Of a DNA stretch of 64,000 bases, positions 21,961 to 34,202 are shown piece by piece. The translations under genes were made by a program, and so were the position numbers. Each line of letters opens with the position of its first letter. The first letter of the stretch is position 1. The notes under the pieces were generated by a model. It was not told where the DNA came from, did no database searches, and saw only the letters and a list, made by a program, of their open reading frames with translations. Source of the DNA: Kappaphycus alvarezii (lineage: Eukaryota > Rhodophyta > Florideophyceae > Gigartinales > Solieriaceae); assembly GCA_002205965.3 (NCBI GenBank), contig NADL03000032.1:62001-126000 (forward strand), in the 5' to 3' direction.

Positions 21961-22015
21961 GAGGTTGGTTCCGCTTGGCCGACAAGAAAGTTGAGGAAAC
22001 AGAACAAGCATTTCT

Positions 22016-22032
22016 TGGTACCGCATCCAAGG
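22016..22032 (+). promoter_or_regulatory. gypsy-2 primer-binding site candidate
   Basis: TGGTACCGCATCCAAGG lies 13 bases before the gag ATG at 22045 and starts with the TGG expected opposite a tRNA CCA end. The 5' LTR would end just before it, but its start was not found. Confidence 0.4.
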
Positions 22033-22044
22033 TCGACTACGAAC

Positions 22045-23120
22045 ATGAATGATTCCCGAGACCCCATAATTCCTTCGACGGTTCCCCTTCTTCCGACGTC
22101 GCGCGCTTCCTTTTCACGTACGAGAATGTAGTTATGCGGGGGAAAGCGACGAGGAATAGGCGCTCCAGATCCTTTGCCACCTCGAGGGCGCAGCATTTGA
22201 GCGTTACTACGAGGCTTTCGCGAGAGACGGGGCGTTGGCGGAGGAAAAGGACTATTCGACCGTTAAGACCAAGCTCATCGAGGAGTTTGGGAAGACCTGA
22301 ATCCGGAAGAAGAACTACAGAAGGCTATCAACGCTAGATTAGACATGAAGGATCTAACGGGCTCCCTGGCGCAGTTGGACGCTCTATAAAAGAGAGCTGG
22401 ATTCAATAATACCGCTTCGTTTTGTCCTGCTTCGAAAAGCAGTGGCAGAAAATCAAGACATGGCGCAGTTCGTGATGTTTAGAACCAATACGAACTACAA
22501 AGGGCTCAAGAAGGCAATCACGTACTTCGTAAGTGGAAAGAAGACGTTCTACGGAGAAGAAAGTCAAGGAGAATCAGCGAGTGAAGCGCCGAAGAAGATC
22601 TCCAAAGGACGAATGCTCGTAGTTCTTAAATTGGAAAATAAGGTGGATAAGATGGAAGACCAATTCGCTGAACTATCGTTACTAGTGAAGAACTAATTCG
22701 ACGGAACGACGCCGCCGGTGAAGGCGGATGCAGATTATTTTTGCAGCTATTGCAACCAGAAGGGCAATGGGTGGAACCATTGCCCGCATAATCCGCATAG
22801 AGATACACGTTGTACAATTTGTGGGAGAAGAGGCCATTCGGAAGCGACATCTGGCCCAAGAACCCTCGTAGTGATGTTCAGCGAGGAGGAGTTGCTAGGG
22901 CCCAGTCTGAGTCTGGAGAAGAATTGAAAATGAAGAAGCAAAAGGACGATGATAAGGTCTCCGTTGTTCAAAGAATCTCGCAAAAAGGACGTGGTTGCCG
23001 CCACGAGAGAAAGTGCGGACGGCAGGCCCTCCCGATACAGGAGGAGGAAAACTTGATGGATCTTGATGCCATTTTGAACAAGGCCCCTGCAATGGTCCGC
23101 CGATGGTGGACCTCGTCCTA
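22045..23120 (+). CDS. gypsy-2 gag with CCHC knuckles
   Basis: The capsid-like start (FLFTYENVVMRGK) matches gypsy-1 EEFLYTYVNVVMREK. A helical region at 22442-22696 follows. Two zinc knuckles lie at about 22741-22850: CSYCNQKGNGWNHC and CTICGRRGHSEA, the second partly eroded, separated by PHRDTR exactly as in gypsy-1. Broken fossil. Confidence 0.8.
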
Positions 23121-23189
23121 AGAAAAGAAGACTAAGAGAGGAAACCGCAAGTCTACGGATAAATCCGGGGACTCCAGGATCATGTAGGG

Positions 23190-23860
23190 AAGTATAACAT
23201 GATCGCTGAACTGGCTTTCGCTGCACGGAATGAACTTCGGGCAACTATTGCGCGGGGATGCCGAGGAAGCCAGAAAGGTTTTAAGGAGATTTTATCCAAG
23301 AGGTTACCAGTTACACAGGAATCGATGTTAACTCTTCAGGAGGTCCACGCCGACTAAGATAGTAGCCGTGAAGTTGTATGGAACGGAGATCATGATTTTG
23401 GACACGGTGCAGTTCCTAACTGATATCTTGGGACCTCTGCAAAAGGCTTTCCCACCCCGACGGAAACCGATCGTCAGGTGACGTAGCAGACGGAACTGTC
23501 GCCGAGGTTCTTGGTTGTCTCAAAGGAGTGCCGGTGTCGTATGGGTCAATGGTTGTGCATCTAGAGTTCCTGGTGTCAACAATGCCCCGTTTGACGTTAT
23601 TGTTGGAAGCGACTTGGAAGCCCTCCAGACGCGCATCGATTATGCACTCCAACACGTCACTTTGGTTATTGGAGAGAAGAGGTTTGTTACCATTCGTCAA
23701 CGAGCCGTCCAGAATCAATGGGGCTCAGACGGAAGTGAGGACTTCACGTCCCCAAAGGTTCGGACGATGAGGAATCTCTCCACTCCTTCTCGTCGTCTAG
23801 CGAAAGCGATGGTGGATCGGATACCGAACAAGACCTGGTCTTAGCCATCATTAAAAGGAA
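23190..23860 (+). CDS. gypsy-2 protease region
   Basis: It contains a KYNMIAELAF segment and a LLRGDAEEARK-like segment, the counterpart of gypsy-1 10.7 kb, followed by a retropepsin-like region. The clearest stretch is VNNAPFDVIVGSDLEALQTR (about 23577-23640), typical of the second half of Gypsy proteases. The active-site DSG is not clear. Broken fossil. Confidence 0.55.
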
Positions 23861-24149
23861 CCGTACGAGCCTGATCTACCTCGCTCGTGAAGGCTGAAAT
23901 TAGGAAGAGGTAAAAAGGAGGTGACCGCTCGGCTCTATTAGCCTCGAAGCTGGACCACCTCGAAGAGAAGAATCAGAAGAGCTGGCAAAAGCTCTCAAGG
24001 AAACGGATGTCATAGATTGGGACATTCACGATCTGGCGCCTGCTCATGTGCCGGTGGTACATTCTTTCGAGTTGACGGACTAGACAAAGATACATTCGAA
24101 GCCCGCCGAATGCCGCCGAGGCATAACGAGTAGTAAGGAAAGAAGTGAA

Positions 24150-24790
24150 GGAATTATTGGAAGCTGGAATTACGCCGTCAAGGTCCGCCTGGTCCTTTCC
24201 GTAGTGATAGCCACTAAGAAAGACGGAAGGACCCGGTTCTGCGTCGACTACCGTCAGTTGAACAGGGTGATGAAACCAGACCGCTGGCCTTTACCGAAAA
24301 GAAGAAATCTTCATGATCTCTCTGGCGCAGAGTTCTTCACTACATTGGGCCTTTACACAGGATACTGGCAGGTCAGGATGTTCGAAAGTTGCAAGGAAAA
24401 TACGACGTTTGTCTCTCGATATGGAACGTACAAGTTCGAGGTAATGCCGTTTGGACTCATAAACGCTCCAGCGACTTTCAAATGATGATGGAAGAGGTCC
24501 TTCGCGGGTTACCGTTCGCTATGTTTTGTGGAAGACGTTGTTATCTTCTCGAAGAGGTTGGAGGAACACATAGTCATGCAAGGAGTGTTCAGGAGGATCA
24601 AAAGATCGAAGTTGAAGTTGAAGGCCACCAAGTGCAGCTTTGCTCAGTCAGAAGTGAAGTTGCTTGGTCACATCGTTAATTCAAGTGTGTGAAGGGATCC
24701 CGACATCAAAGATATTGTGGAAGCTCCGGTGCCGGAAAACGTGACGAACTCAGGAGTTTTCTAGGGCTCGCGGGTACTACGACGGTTTAT
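24150..24790 (+). CDS. gypsy-2 reverse transcriptase domain
   Basis: TRFCVDYRQLNRVMKPDRWP, FFTTLGLYTGYWQVRMFE and FEVMPFGLINAPATF read in order at 24204-24485, the finger and palm blocks of a Gypsy RT. The polymerase box region follows near 24520-24560. Broken fossil. Confidence 0.85.
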
Positions 24791-24797
24791 AAGGGGT

Positions 24798-25270
24798 TTG
24801 ACGACAGCTCAGCAGTGTTGCAGCGGCGATGTCTGTCAAGAAGGCTTTCGGTGGACTCCGGAGATGCAAGAGGCATTTGAATACTTGAAGGGGAAACTGA
24901 CTACCCTCCAGTATTGGCGTTTCCGGATTTCATTCTCCTTTTTAGTGGAAAAGACGCCTCTTCGCAGCCCTTGGTTTTCTGTCGCAGAAGAAAGAAGACG
25001 GGAAAGTACATCCCATTCAGTTCGCTTCTCGAACGATGACGGACCAGGAGCGCCGCTACTCCACAGCGAACGAGAAGCACTCGCCATGGTTTTTGCTCTT
25101 AAGAAGTTTCGAGTGTACCTTCTGTCTGACAAGCCTTTCGTCGTCTATACGGATCATCAAGCCCTTCAAACCGCGGTCAAGAATAACGATGTTCAGGGCG
25201 GTTGGTAAGGTGGATGGAATTGATGGCGGAGTACGACTCGAGATCAAGTATAGCCGGGATTAGCGAATGG
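24798..25270 (+). CDS. gypsy-2 RNase H domain
   Basis: It reads HSEREALAMVFALKKFRVYL and PFVVYTDHQALQTAVKNNDV at about 25060-25195, the middle of a Gypsy RNase H. Residual ADYLSR-type sequence appears near 25270-25290. Broken fossil. Confidence 0.85.
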
Positions 25271-25399
25271 GGCGGCCGACTATCTTTCGCGAAGACCAAA
25301 CAAGAAGGAAGAAGAAGAAACGATGAAAACATAACAGAAGATTGGTGGCGACAGTGGATTGGGCAGACCCAAAGTTGACGGTTTGGAACCGCACTTGCC

Positions 25400-26582
25400 A
25401 GATGTAGCACGGTTCCTAGCCGGAGAACAAGTTCAAGAATCCGACCCGGAGAAGGTCGCAGTCAGACGGAGTGCAAAGAGTTTCATGCTCTGAACGAAAC
25501 CTCTTTCGTCGTGAGAAGGACGGACTCCGTGTCGTGCCCCGATCGGTCAAGACTCGGAGATACTGGCCACCTTCACCATTATATTGGCCACTGGGATGTC
25601 AGTTCGACAAGAAAGTTCGAGAGAGACCGATTCTGGCGGCCTGGGGTGTACCCTGATGTGACCGAGTATGTACAAGGTTGTGATGGGTGTCAGTATGCGA
25701 GGAGGTTGCCGACGTATCACTCGAGTCTGAGAGCTCCCGTTACCGGGCTCTTCGAGAATTTCTCGATGGACTTCGCTAGACCATTCAAGCCTTCGAAGAT
25801 TGGAAAAAGATTCATTCTGATCGCTCTGAAACATATGACTGGGTGGCCCATAGCGTGGGCCACGACGGATTCTACTGCCGACACCGTGATGAAGTTCATC
25901 GAAGAAGAGATAATATCAACGTTCGGACTGCCAAGGAGAGTCGTCTCGGATGACGCGACTGTTTTTATGGCGTGATCGGTACTAGAGTACATGAAAGAGA
26001 AGGGAGTAGTGTGGAAGGCGTTGCTTGCTTACGCGCCGATGGCAAACGGTCGCGCGGGGTCCGATGGTGGGAACTATCAAGCAAGCGCTCAAAAGGTCGA
26101 TCGTACGCAGTGGGGAAGACTGGGCAGAAGCCCTCCCCAAAGTCTTGTATGATTACCGCAGATTCGATCAAAGCGATGCCCCTTCCTCTTTCCGACTGAT
26201 ATATGGAATTAATCCGAGGATGCTGGCCAGATTTGGTAGCATTTCCAGTGATTCGGGCACCCAATATCGGCTTATCGAGACCTTAGCCTATTCTGGAACG
26301 CAGGTTGGCGTGGAGGAGAAGTCTAGCGAGCCCCGCAAGACCAAGGGAAAAGTCAGGGAGTTCGAAATTGGAGATGAAGTGTTGGTAGCACACGGTGCGG
26401 CCTTCAATAAGGGGCGCAAGTGGCCGGCCTTAGACCCGTATTTCTATGGACCGTGCAGGGTGACTAAAGCGAACCACCCTCGCTACGAGTTAATGTCCTG
26501 CACCGATCGCGTTACAAGGAAAGCAACTCATGCGCGCCGGATTGTCCCGTATAAGAAGAAATCGACCAGTTTACTTAATTAA
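25400..26582 (+). CDS. gypsy-2 integrase region
   Basis: The zinc-finger end is GCDGCQYARRLPTYH (about 25678-25722). The core follows with FENFSMDFARPFKPSK (first Asp), MTGWPIAWATTDSTADTV, and GLPRRVVSDDATVF (second Asp, about 25930-25970), then the AYAPMANGR-type segment with the Glu region. The C-terminal part (26025-26582, 185 codons) includes FEIGDEVLVAHGAAFNKGRK and DPYFYGPCRVTKANHPRYEL, the GPY/F-type module. Broken fossil. Confidence 0.9.
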
Positions 26583-26899
26583 GAGAAAGCAAGAAAATAG
26601 AGGAATCAAGTAGATTGAAGGGCAATGGCAGAGAAGAACGCAAATGATAGAAGGCTAAGTACTAAAGAAGCATGCAGAGAAATCTTAAACATTGCGGGTG
26701 AAGCCTTGAATCTTGAGTAGCTAGGTAGCGGCGCTGCTGCCTCCCTGGTTTTCCCTCATCCTCCGCTCGCGCTTCCGGACGGACAAAATGTTGCGACCAG
26801 GACGCCGCTTCCTGCGCTTCTCTGCAGTCGCGAGCACCGCCTTGCGGACCTCTAAGACGGAAATGAACGTAGAATTATTACCGAAGCATTCACGGAGAG

Positions 26900-27969
26900 C
26901 TTGAAAGGAGAGTTACTGAGCAAAGCGCTCAAACGGATCCCATATCTGGCCAGTCTCAGTGTTCATCATAACGCAGTGATGAACGCCACGGGAAACCTGG
27001 ATCTTCACAACCTAAACCACACTTGGAAGGGCCAAAGTCTCCTTGATGCCTGGATTGAGACTGAAGATTTGATGAAGGATGAACGAACGTGGAGGCGCAT
27101 GCTTCTGGGCGTCCTTCAAACTCCTGATGCGACCCTCACGCGTGACATCGGCCTTCAAATCTCGACCGTTACTCTCATAGTACTCCAACCACTTTCGGGG
27201 ACAGAAGGAGCACCCAGCTGCCAGAGGGCGTTGGAGATTGAGAAACCGATGCATAGGTCGTTTTCGTCACGGAATACCACATCGGTGCGAGTAGAGGCCA
27301 AGAAAGAATCAGGAGAAGCACGTGGCTCCCTGGAACGAACTGATTACGACTGGAGACGACGACCAGGATGTAGTTGGCACAACCTGTGGGCGCTCGACAC
27401 GGCCCTGAGTCGACCTTCGCACCCAAGGAGAACCGGGCCTGACGAGAGATGGAATGACCGTCTGGCTCTTGGTGGCCGGAAAACGCTAGAGCGTAGAGCA
27501 AAAACGAGTGCTCCTCTCCCGTTTTCGTGTGGACCGCTCGATAAGTCTAGGTGTAGTCGTCCCAACGAACCGTACTGATAATCCATTCCACTTCTCGTAC
27601 CCCATCGTACACGCGCCGATCTTGCTGAGATTCGGTGAGACTGAGCTGAAAAGCGTCCTTACGCGTGACCTCGTCACCGACGCAGTGAGTTACGTAATCC
27701 ATGATGTGAGTTCCGAAGAGATCGAGCAATTCCAGACGCGCCGCGGTACGGATGGATTCCGCAGGAGTCTGTGTGGATGACGAAGGGGTTCCGCTCCTCC
27801 GCACCGATGAAAGCACCTTTTTGATGTCATAAAGTTCCGACAACAAACGCATCAGATTCGTCCTTGCCACCGAGAAGGGCCCTTGCCACCGGAGGAGGCC
27901 CCTCCGCGCCGCGGGCGACTCGCAATAGTAAGGGTAGTTTCCGCCAACACAAGAAAGCAATGAGTCCAA
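26900..27969 (-). CDS. antisense reading frames inside gypsy-2
   Basis: On the strand opposite to pol, between integrase and the right end, lie minus-strand frames at 27547-27969 (140 codons), 27175-27501 (108) and 27012-27254 (80). Stretches such as RLELLDLFGTHIMDYVTHC, YALAFSGHQEPDGHS and FCPRKWLEYYESNGRDLK look protein-like. A 225-codon plus-strand frame (26901-27578) overlaps, so the true coding strand is uncertain. Antisense ORFs in this position are known for some plant Gypsy elements. No domain recognised. Broken fossil. Confidence 0.4.
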
Positions 27970-28076
27970 GTAAGTTTTACGAGGGTATCACCCTTGTTGC
28001 TCTGGAAGACCAGTTCAGGCGAGGTTAATAGTGACGCATTTTTCCTAGTTCGACCACTTCAACGTGATTGCACCCT

Positions 28077-28260
28077 AGAAGGGAAAGAGGGGATGGGATA
28101 GATCGGAGGTTTGAGTGGGATGGTACGTTTTAATACGATATATCTCTGAGGAGGATGCTCTTTCGCGTATAAAAGGCCTCGAAACCGCGTAAAGCTTGAC
28201 CTTTTTAGCTTTTTCTTCGCATAAATAAACTTTAAATCATCGAGAAACGTACCTCCCTGC
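28077..28260 (+). repeat. gypsy-2 right end: purine tract and LTR-like start
   Basis: The purine run GAAGGGAAAGAGGGGA at about 28078-28093 is followed by TGGGATAG, then a TATA box (TATAAAAGG, about 28169) and AATAAA at about 28223. That is what a 3' LTR would show. No second copy was found, so this rests on signals only. Confidence 0.35.
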
Positions 28261-30400
28261 GCATGATCGCCTAGTACATGTATGGAGTTCGCAATAGGGG
28301 CACCGATTCACTCCTCAGTTCAATAGATGAAATGAGCATAGGATATAGGCACAAGACGGTAGGCTTCCAGATTTTATCGGGGTGCTGGGGAATAATATAG
28401 GCTATGATATGCATCCGTTGAGGATGCAATTCACGCTAAGAGTGGATGTAGATAATGGCCTCAATTCGATCGCTGTTGCCAAGTTCAAATTGGTTGCCGT
28501 AGATGTGGTGGTCATATGCCTCTTTGTATCCCGTGAATAATACGGAATTTAGGAATATTCCGTAATCACCCCCAATATTTTCTGCATTGGTCCTTTATAC
28601 CTTGAAATCGCTGCACCTACTAGTATCACGAATGCAAAGAGTTTTTCTCGGAACCACCTTGTATTTCTCCCGGTCGTCCTGAGAGCTTTTCAGAACCGGC
28701 CTGTAAGCATTATAGGGAATATAGGGGATTAAGGTGCATACACAACGGAGCTCGGTATAAGATCCAGGTTCGCTTCATTTGTGCCCACGGCAGGAGCGGG
28801 TAAGGAATAGGAAAAGCATAGTCTGAAAGGGGAAATTTATGCACTATATTGCGGGAACGACGCACGTTGGATCGCGGGACATGTAGTGAATATAAATTTC
28901 CTGTGTCTTCATCACGAATTTTTCGAGGTGCTTCTAGCATATTCCCTCACGGGCTATGTTCCTGCTAAGTGGTCTATATGGTACTGCACTGTACCAATAC
29001 GGTACTGTACACGCAACAAGGTAGAAAGGGTGGTTAGTTTAAGCTTACCCGGACGATGAAAGTGAAGAAAACAATAATTTTACTCCAGTTAGACCTCCTA
29101 GTGTGTATAGGACGGTTGTCCTCATATAAGAACACTTGTCCTCATATTGAGGACTACTTTTAGCACTTCTTTTTCAATACAAATTTTTTGCCTCAGCGCA
29201 TTTCTTGTCCCTTCGCATTAGCTCATGAGTGTAGATGGTCCATCATAACAAAATTTTCAAGATTGTTGACATCGGTTAAGGCTAGAGCAATTTTCCCTCA
29301 CCAACTTCCGCTCTTCGCAAAAAGTTTTGAAAACGACTTCATTTTGGAAGGAAATATAGTTCTTATTATCGTGGGGGTTTCAGAAACGAGGGTACGTGTA
29401 CATTAAGAATTACTGTACTGTAACTTAACATAAAAAACCTCTTTTGCAGGAAAAATTTCGGAATTCCAAAAAATGTTTCTTTCCAAAATGTAACGGAAAC
29501 TGTCCTCATATGAGGACAGTGCTACGAAGTATAGATGCTAGAGCTACTGAAATTTCCAATGCAATACAAAAGTAAACTGCTGACTTGAAAGAGTTGAAAA
29601 TATTGAATTAAGCCAGAACATCAATATACCACAAAAATCTCTATAAAAGCTAACTTAAATGACATATTTTCTTACAAAGTACAATAACGTAAGTTAAGGA
29701 AAAAAAAAGACCATGCCGGTGAGTATATATATAGTAAAACACATTGAGGCGCGTTAACTAGGCATATACCGATATTTTTATGGAATTTTTGCCGCATTAA
29801 GACAAAAAATGAAGTTTCTTTCTTTATGCACTATTTGACTCTCTCGTGTTGCCAGTGTCCTGTTGGGTAAAATTTGTCCTCATTTTTTCTGTCGTGACTT
29901 ATAACTACTTTATAGTACTCTCAATGCAGAATGGAATAATTCTTGAGGCTTCAAATATTGTATTATAAGATTGAAACTGTGCCGAGAGTTCTCTATCTTC
30001 TGAACAGTTTCCTTCTTTGCAGTCGATACTATCTTGAATAGTATATTAATCCTTTATTTGATAAGGAAGACTTGGAATATTTAGCAGACTGTAAAACTAC
30101 GGTTCGGTAACACTTAAATTGCTTAGCAATCTGCCTTGTGATTTATTTAGCACCGTGTCAAGCTAAAACTTCTGCTTCCTCCCAAGCATGGAGTTATGTT
30201 TCTGGCGGCATAATTGGAACTTAATACCCAGAAAACTCCACCGTTAGGGGACCGGTCGCCTATGGTCGGAGTACTCTTCTATACCACATCAAAAGGCTAA
30301 AGAAAAGGTAACGAATATAGACGGTCAGGTCTACCCAAAGATCTCCACCACATAGCCTCAATAGTTCAAGGAATCATTTCCTCTCTTTCGGCATAAAAAT
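28261..30400. other. non-coding AT-rich stretch with short palindromes
   Basis: No supported gene. It contains TACTGTAC-type motifs near 28980-29012 and 29412, and a family of TGTCCTCATAT motifs at about 29117, 29138, 29501 and 29876. Short ORFs at 28710-28940 and 29188-29406 look spurious. Confidence 0.4.
29499..29520. repeat. perfect 22-bp palindrome
   Basis: ACTGTCCTCA followed by TATGAGGACAGT is its own reverse complement. Related half-sites occur at 29117, 29138 (with a nearby reverse copy, TGAGGAC) and 29876. They could be remnants of terminal inverted repeats of a small DNA element. Confidence 0.6.
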
Positions 30401-30555
30401 AATTTGAAACGTCTCAAGCTGGCCCGTTGAGCTCCGATAGTGGATATATAACCCAACAGTTCATGAAATATATCTCTTCCCATGATCTGTAATCGCTGGC
30501 AAGCGCAAATAAGGACTTCAGCGTTTCTATACGTTTAGTTGATCCGAAAATAAAA

Positions 30556-31809
30556 GTGGAAAAACTACGCCTAATGGTTGCGGGGATATTCCCTCCAGCG
30601 AGCCTGTTCTCCAAACAGATCTGCAGCTTACCATCTGCCTGGATGGAACTGAGGAATTTCCTCAATTTTCGTGAAGCAAATATTTCCCAGGCCTCTTCTC
30701 GTAATATCATTAGACAGCTTGCACACGGGAAGTATCCAGAAGCGAAAGTTCTAGACGCGGAACTTCAGGTAGCCAAATACAGTATATCTGCAGGACAGAA
30801 GGGACCTTCCAGCCTTAGAAGCCAATAAATTTCTACCACTGGCATCGAGACTGTTGACTTTGGCGAACATGAAACCCTGAGAGGAAACAGCGTGTACTAG
30901 CACGAAATGTTGATATGCGGATTAAGGATGACGAAAAGGAGTTCTTCAGCGACCTCGGCGAATGATAGATAGTTTTTTTAGACGAGTGTTCTCAAATATC
31001 TCGAGACTATAGCCTGAGCCCTTCGTAGAAACTCATGTACCTCCACAATCTTCTTTAAAAGACGCCAAGAGATTTTACTTTACTCAGGTGGAAAAGTACT
31101 GGAAAACTTTCGAACAAGCCGTAGAAATGATAAAACAAGACTACAACTCCCCTGTGATGGAGACCAGGGCCAAGAAATAATTCAGAACGTTGCGTGTTTC
31201 CGATCTTTTCAGAAATATCCTCGAATTATCGTTAGCTATTGCCAAAGTTACAAGCTCATAGCCAAGCTCTCACGCTAGGTGCCAGCTTTACATCGAGGTG
31301 ACTCCCACAAGATTGAGTTTCTGCAGAACGCCACAGTCCGGTTCTCATCACCACGCGAGCCCTTAAATTGTGTTGCAAAACGAAATCTATCCTTCCAAGT
31401 GCTTTATGGTAAGCTAGAAGTGGATCTCCAGTTAGACAAGGAAGCAAAGCTGGCGATCGAAGGGGACAATGCGCTCTGTAGGCTGCCTTTGAATTACGAA
31501 CAGAAGCTCCAAGTGCACAATGCAGGACAGGAACACTATAGATAAAACCCGAAGCACGTGCGGACCCGAAACAAATTGCCGCATAGGACCTACAACAAGC
31601 CTTTCGACGTCACTGGCTGCTTCAACTGTGGCGACCCAAGAAAACTGCTCAAGGATTGCAAGAAGCCACTGAATGCATCCAAGGCTGCCGCTCAGAAGCT
31701 TGAGTACTACTGCAAGAAGTATTCCAATAATCATGCCGTACATATGGTACTTGTGGACCTCTTTGGGCAGCATGGAAACCTACCCGAGTTGAATAAGGCT
31801 AATTGCTAG
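30556..31809 (+). CDS. copia-A gag and zinc knuckle region
   Basis: The 90-codon frame 30556-30828 and the frame 31279-31545 are helical gag-like segments (the latter has VLYGKLEVDLQLDKEAKLAI). A zinc-knuckle-like CFNCGDPRKLLKDC lies at about 31618-31660. Broken fossil. Confidence 0.6.
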
Positions 31810-32556
31810 GGTCAGTACCAGGATGACGTTTAAATATTTCAAGCGGAACTTCCTGGCAAGCTCGGCTTCGAAAGCTCAGTTGAATCTGTAACAGGTCTCC
31901 CGGACCCTTTCCTGACATTGAATCCGATCACAACGAGATCCTTGTCATGGAATCTACATTGGATGCCCAACCGGGCAGGATTTATAGTGAGGTTGCGTAG
32001 AATTTGGCGCGGAAAGAACTGCCGTCGGCCAGCCGCAAGCTGACGCATACTGGGCCCTTCTAAACGCAGACCTCGCCAGTATCTTGAAGGGAAGAAATTT
32101 CTTTTTCACATTCTGTGAGGCGAAACATAGGGACATGGAAAACATTCCCATCAGGATTCCGGTCTGTCAAACTTTTTTCATCTCCGTCACGGCAGAAGCC
32201 GTGTAAGTTGATTTACTGCTGCTATTGGTCTTAGATTTTCTGACGCAGTCAAAGCTCATCCTAGACTTCGCTGAAGATGTAGTAATCTCCAAGACTGATG
32301 GATAGACTCTACCGTTGGTGCGGAAGCGCGGCCATGTGTACATGCAGTGGTGCGTAAGCATTTTCTTCACTTCAACAGAACTCCTAAGAATCAACAGACA
32401 CTTCCACTACCCACATACAGGCAAACTTTACCCTGTGATGGGAGGTTCTGACACGGATTCAACGTCACCCGGGCTTATGAGGTATCTCGAGCGAATTAAC
32501 GCAGCCTGTGGCGTATTTCACGTGATATCGACGCTCCAAATAGCCTTAGGATATCT

Positions 32557-33300
32557 TTGCCTCGCGAAAATTTTTTATTCAACCAGACAGTATGCGTAGA
32601 CTTTATGAAACTTCTAAAAACCACAGGCCTCCATGTTGTCGACAAAGACAAAAAATTCAGTGCAGCGTGTTTTCTACAGGGAGAGTCCACTGCGGAGATA
32701 TGGAATGCTTTCATCCGTATATACGTCTCGATGTACCTGAGATTCCCCGAAAACATTGCTGTGGGCCAACGAAGGCAATTCGAGTTTCTGGGGTGGGGCT
32801 GTTTAGTAAAGGCCACTGGAATCTCGGAACAGCTATCCAGAGTAGAGATTCACAACGCCCTAGAAGTCGGAGAGAGGTATCCATATAACATCCTCTGCAT
32901 TTTCAACAAAATAATCGCCGATAAGCCTCGCATACAACGACATTGGGCACTACAGCTGGTAGTGAAAGCAGCCAACGATCGGCAGGACCATTTGGGCTGG
33001 TTCCAACTCTACTAGTGTTCGCAGTGCTCTCTCGTATCCTTCTCATTCCAACGGACCCCCGGACCGCACCAAGCGCATGAAAATTCTGGCAGAAGCACGA
33101 AAAGAGATGAAAATATTCTGCCACAAAATACGGATAAGTACTGCTCTAAAATCAGATGCAACTTTCGCGTCCGAGCACTCTTTTTTCATTGGAGAGGAGG
33201 TATTATTGTATCGGGAGAAATTGACCGCGAAGTGAGTTGGACCTCTTGTCGTAAGGGAAGTCAAAGGAAATATGCTAATTCTGGACAACGAGGATCATAT
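32557..33300 (+). CDS. copia-A integrase region
   Basis: The 152-codon frame 32557-33015 reads FNQTVCVDFMKLLKTTGLHV (first Asp) and DKDKKFSAACFLQGESTAEI, then a YLRFPENIAVGQRRQFEF block and RVEIHNALEVGERYPYNIL carrying the Glu. It is an integrase core of the Copia type, with the second Asp not evident. Broken fossil. Confidence 0.7.
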
Positions 33301-34202
33301 CATCAAGGCATCAATTGATAAAAGAAAGAAATTCATTGAAAATGAAGACACGTCAACAATTATCCTCTTCCAATCATTCCAGAAGTAATTCACGATTTGC
33401 AGGGCAAACCCCTGGCGCCGACCAAGGATATGTTTCCACTGCAGAATCATCGCTGGGAGTCGGAACTCAGAGACGACCAAGAAGAGATAAAACAGACGAA
33501 CTATTCGATCTTTTGACCAACATCGAACAAGCTGATCGATAAAGAAGAGAATTCAGGACTCGATGGACGATTTGCCCTTCACCATCGGATGTGTTGGCAT
33601 AAACATCGCAGAAGTTCTATCTCCACTAGACCCAGAAGAGATAACAAAGAATTACGAGACGCAAAGTTTAGAGACTAAAGGACATAAAAACGCAAAGTCT
33701 GGAAAGTCATACCCAAATACAAGGTACCTCCGAAAGCAAACGTCTTAGGAGGAAGATTATTAATCGCACTGCAGAACGTCTTCATCAAGGATCAGATGGC
33801 AAAGGCGCGATAAATTGCGCAAAAAACAAGGACAAGGACAAAACATTCATGGTTCACTAAGTAACCCGCACCCCGTTCTTCTTCGATCAGATTGATTTTT
33901 TCAAGCGCCACCATAAAGGGGTTCAGTATCTTCTCATATGACTTCAATCAAGTCTAAGTGCAGAGTAAGGACAAAATGACGGGAAGTGAATTCATCCTAC
34001 CGAAGAAGGAAGACATACGAATTCTGTGGATGACTGATGAAGAAGTTCTGAAGCCGATTAAGCCACTCTACGGCACGCGTGATGTAGGTAAATACTGAGG
34101 AGTCACAATTCACCTCTATGCCGAAAAAGACCTGGGCATGTCACCGGCGCAAAGCGGCAGGCGATATACCTCAATTTCTAAGGCGGCAAACTCGAAGGGC
34201 TT

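Larger units (their letters stand above)
22016..28260 (+). mobile_element. Ty3/Gypsy element gypsy-2, LTRs not resolved
   Basis: A plus-strand Gypsy element related to gypsy-1: same gag start region, same double CCHC knuckle, same FGQLLRGDA-type segment before protease. Order is gag, protease, reverse transcriptase, RNase H, integrase, then about 1.4 kb with antisense frames. I could not find a matching pair of LTRs. A candidate primer site at 22016 and a purine tract near 28077 suggest the internal limits. It is broken in roughly fifteen or more places and looks older than gypsy-1. Confidence 0.9.

Noticed and set aside
26901-27578. 225-codon plus-strand ORF as an extra gypsy-2 gene
   Set aside because: Overlaps protein-like minus-strand frames and shows no domain; the coding strand cannot be decided, so it is mentioned only within the antisense entry.
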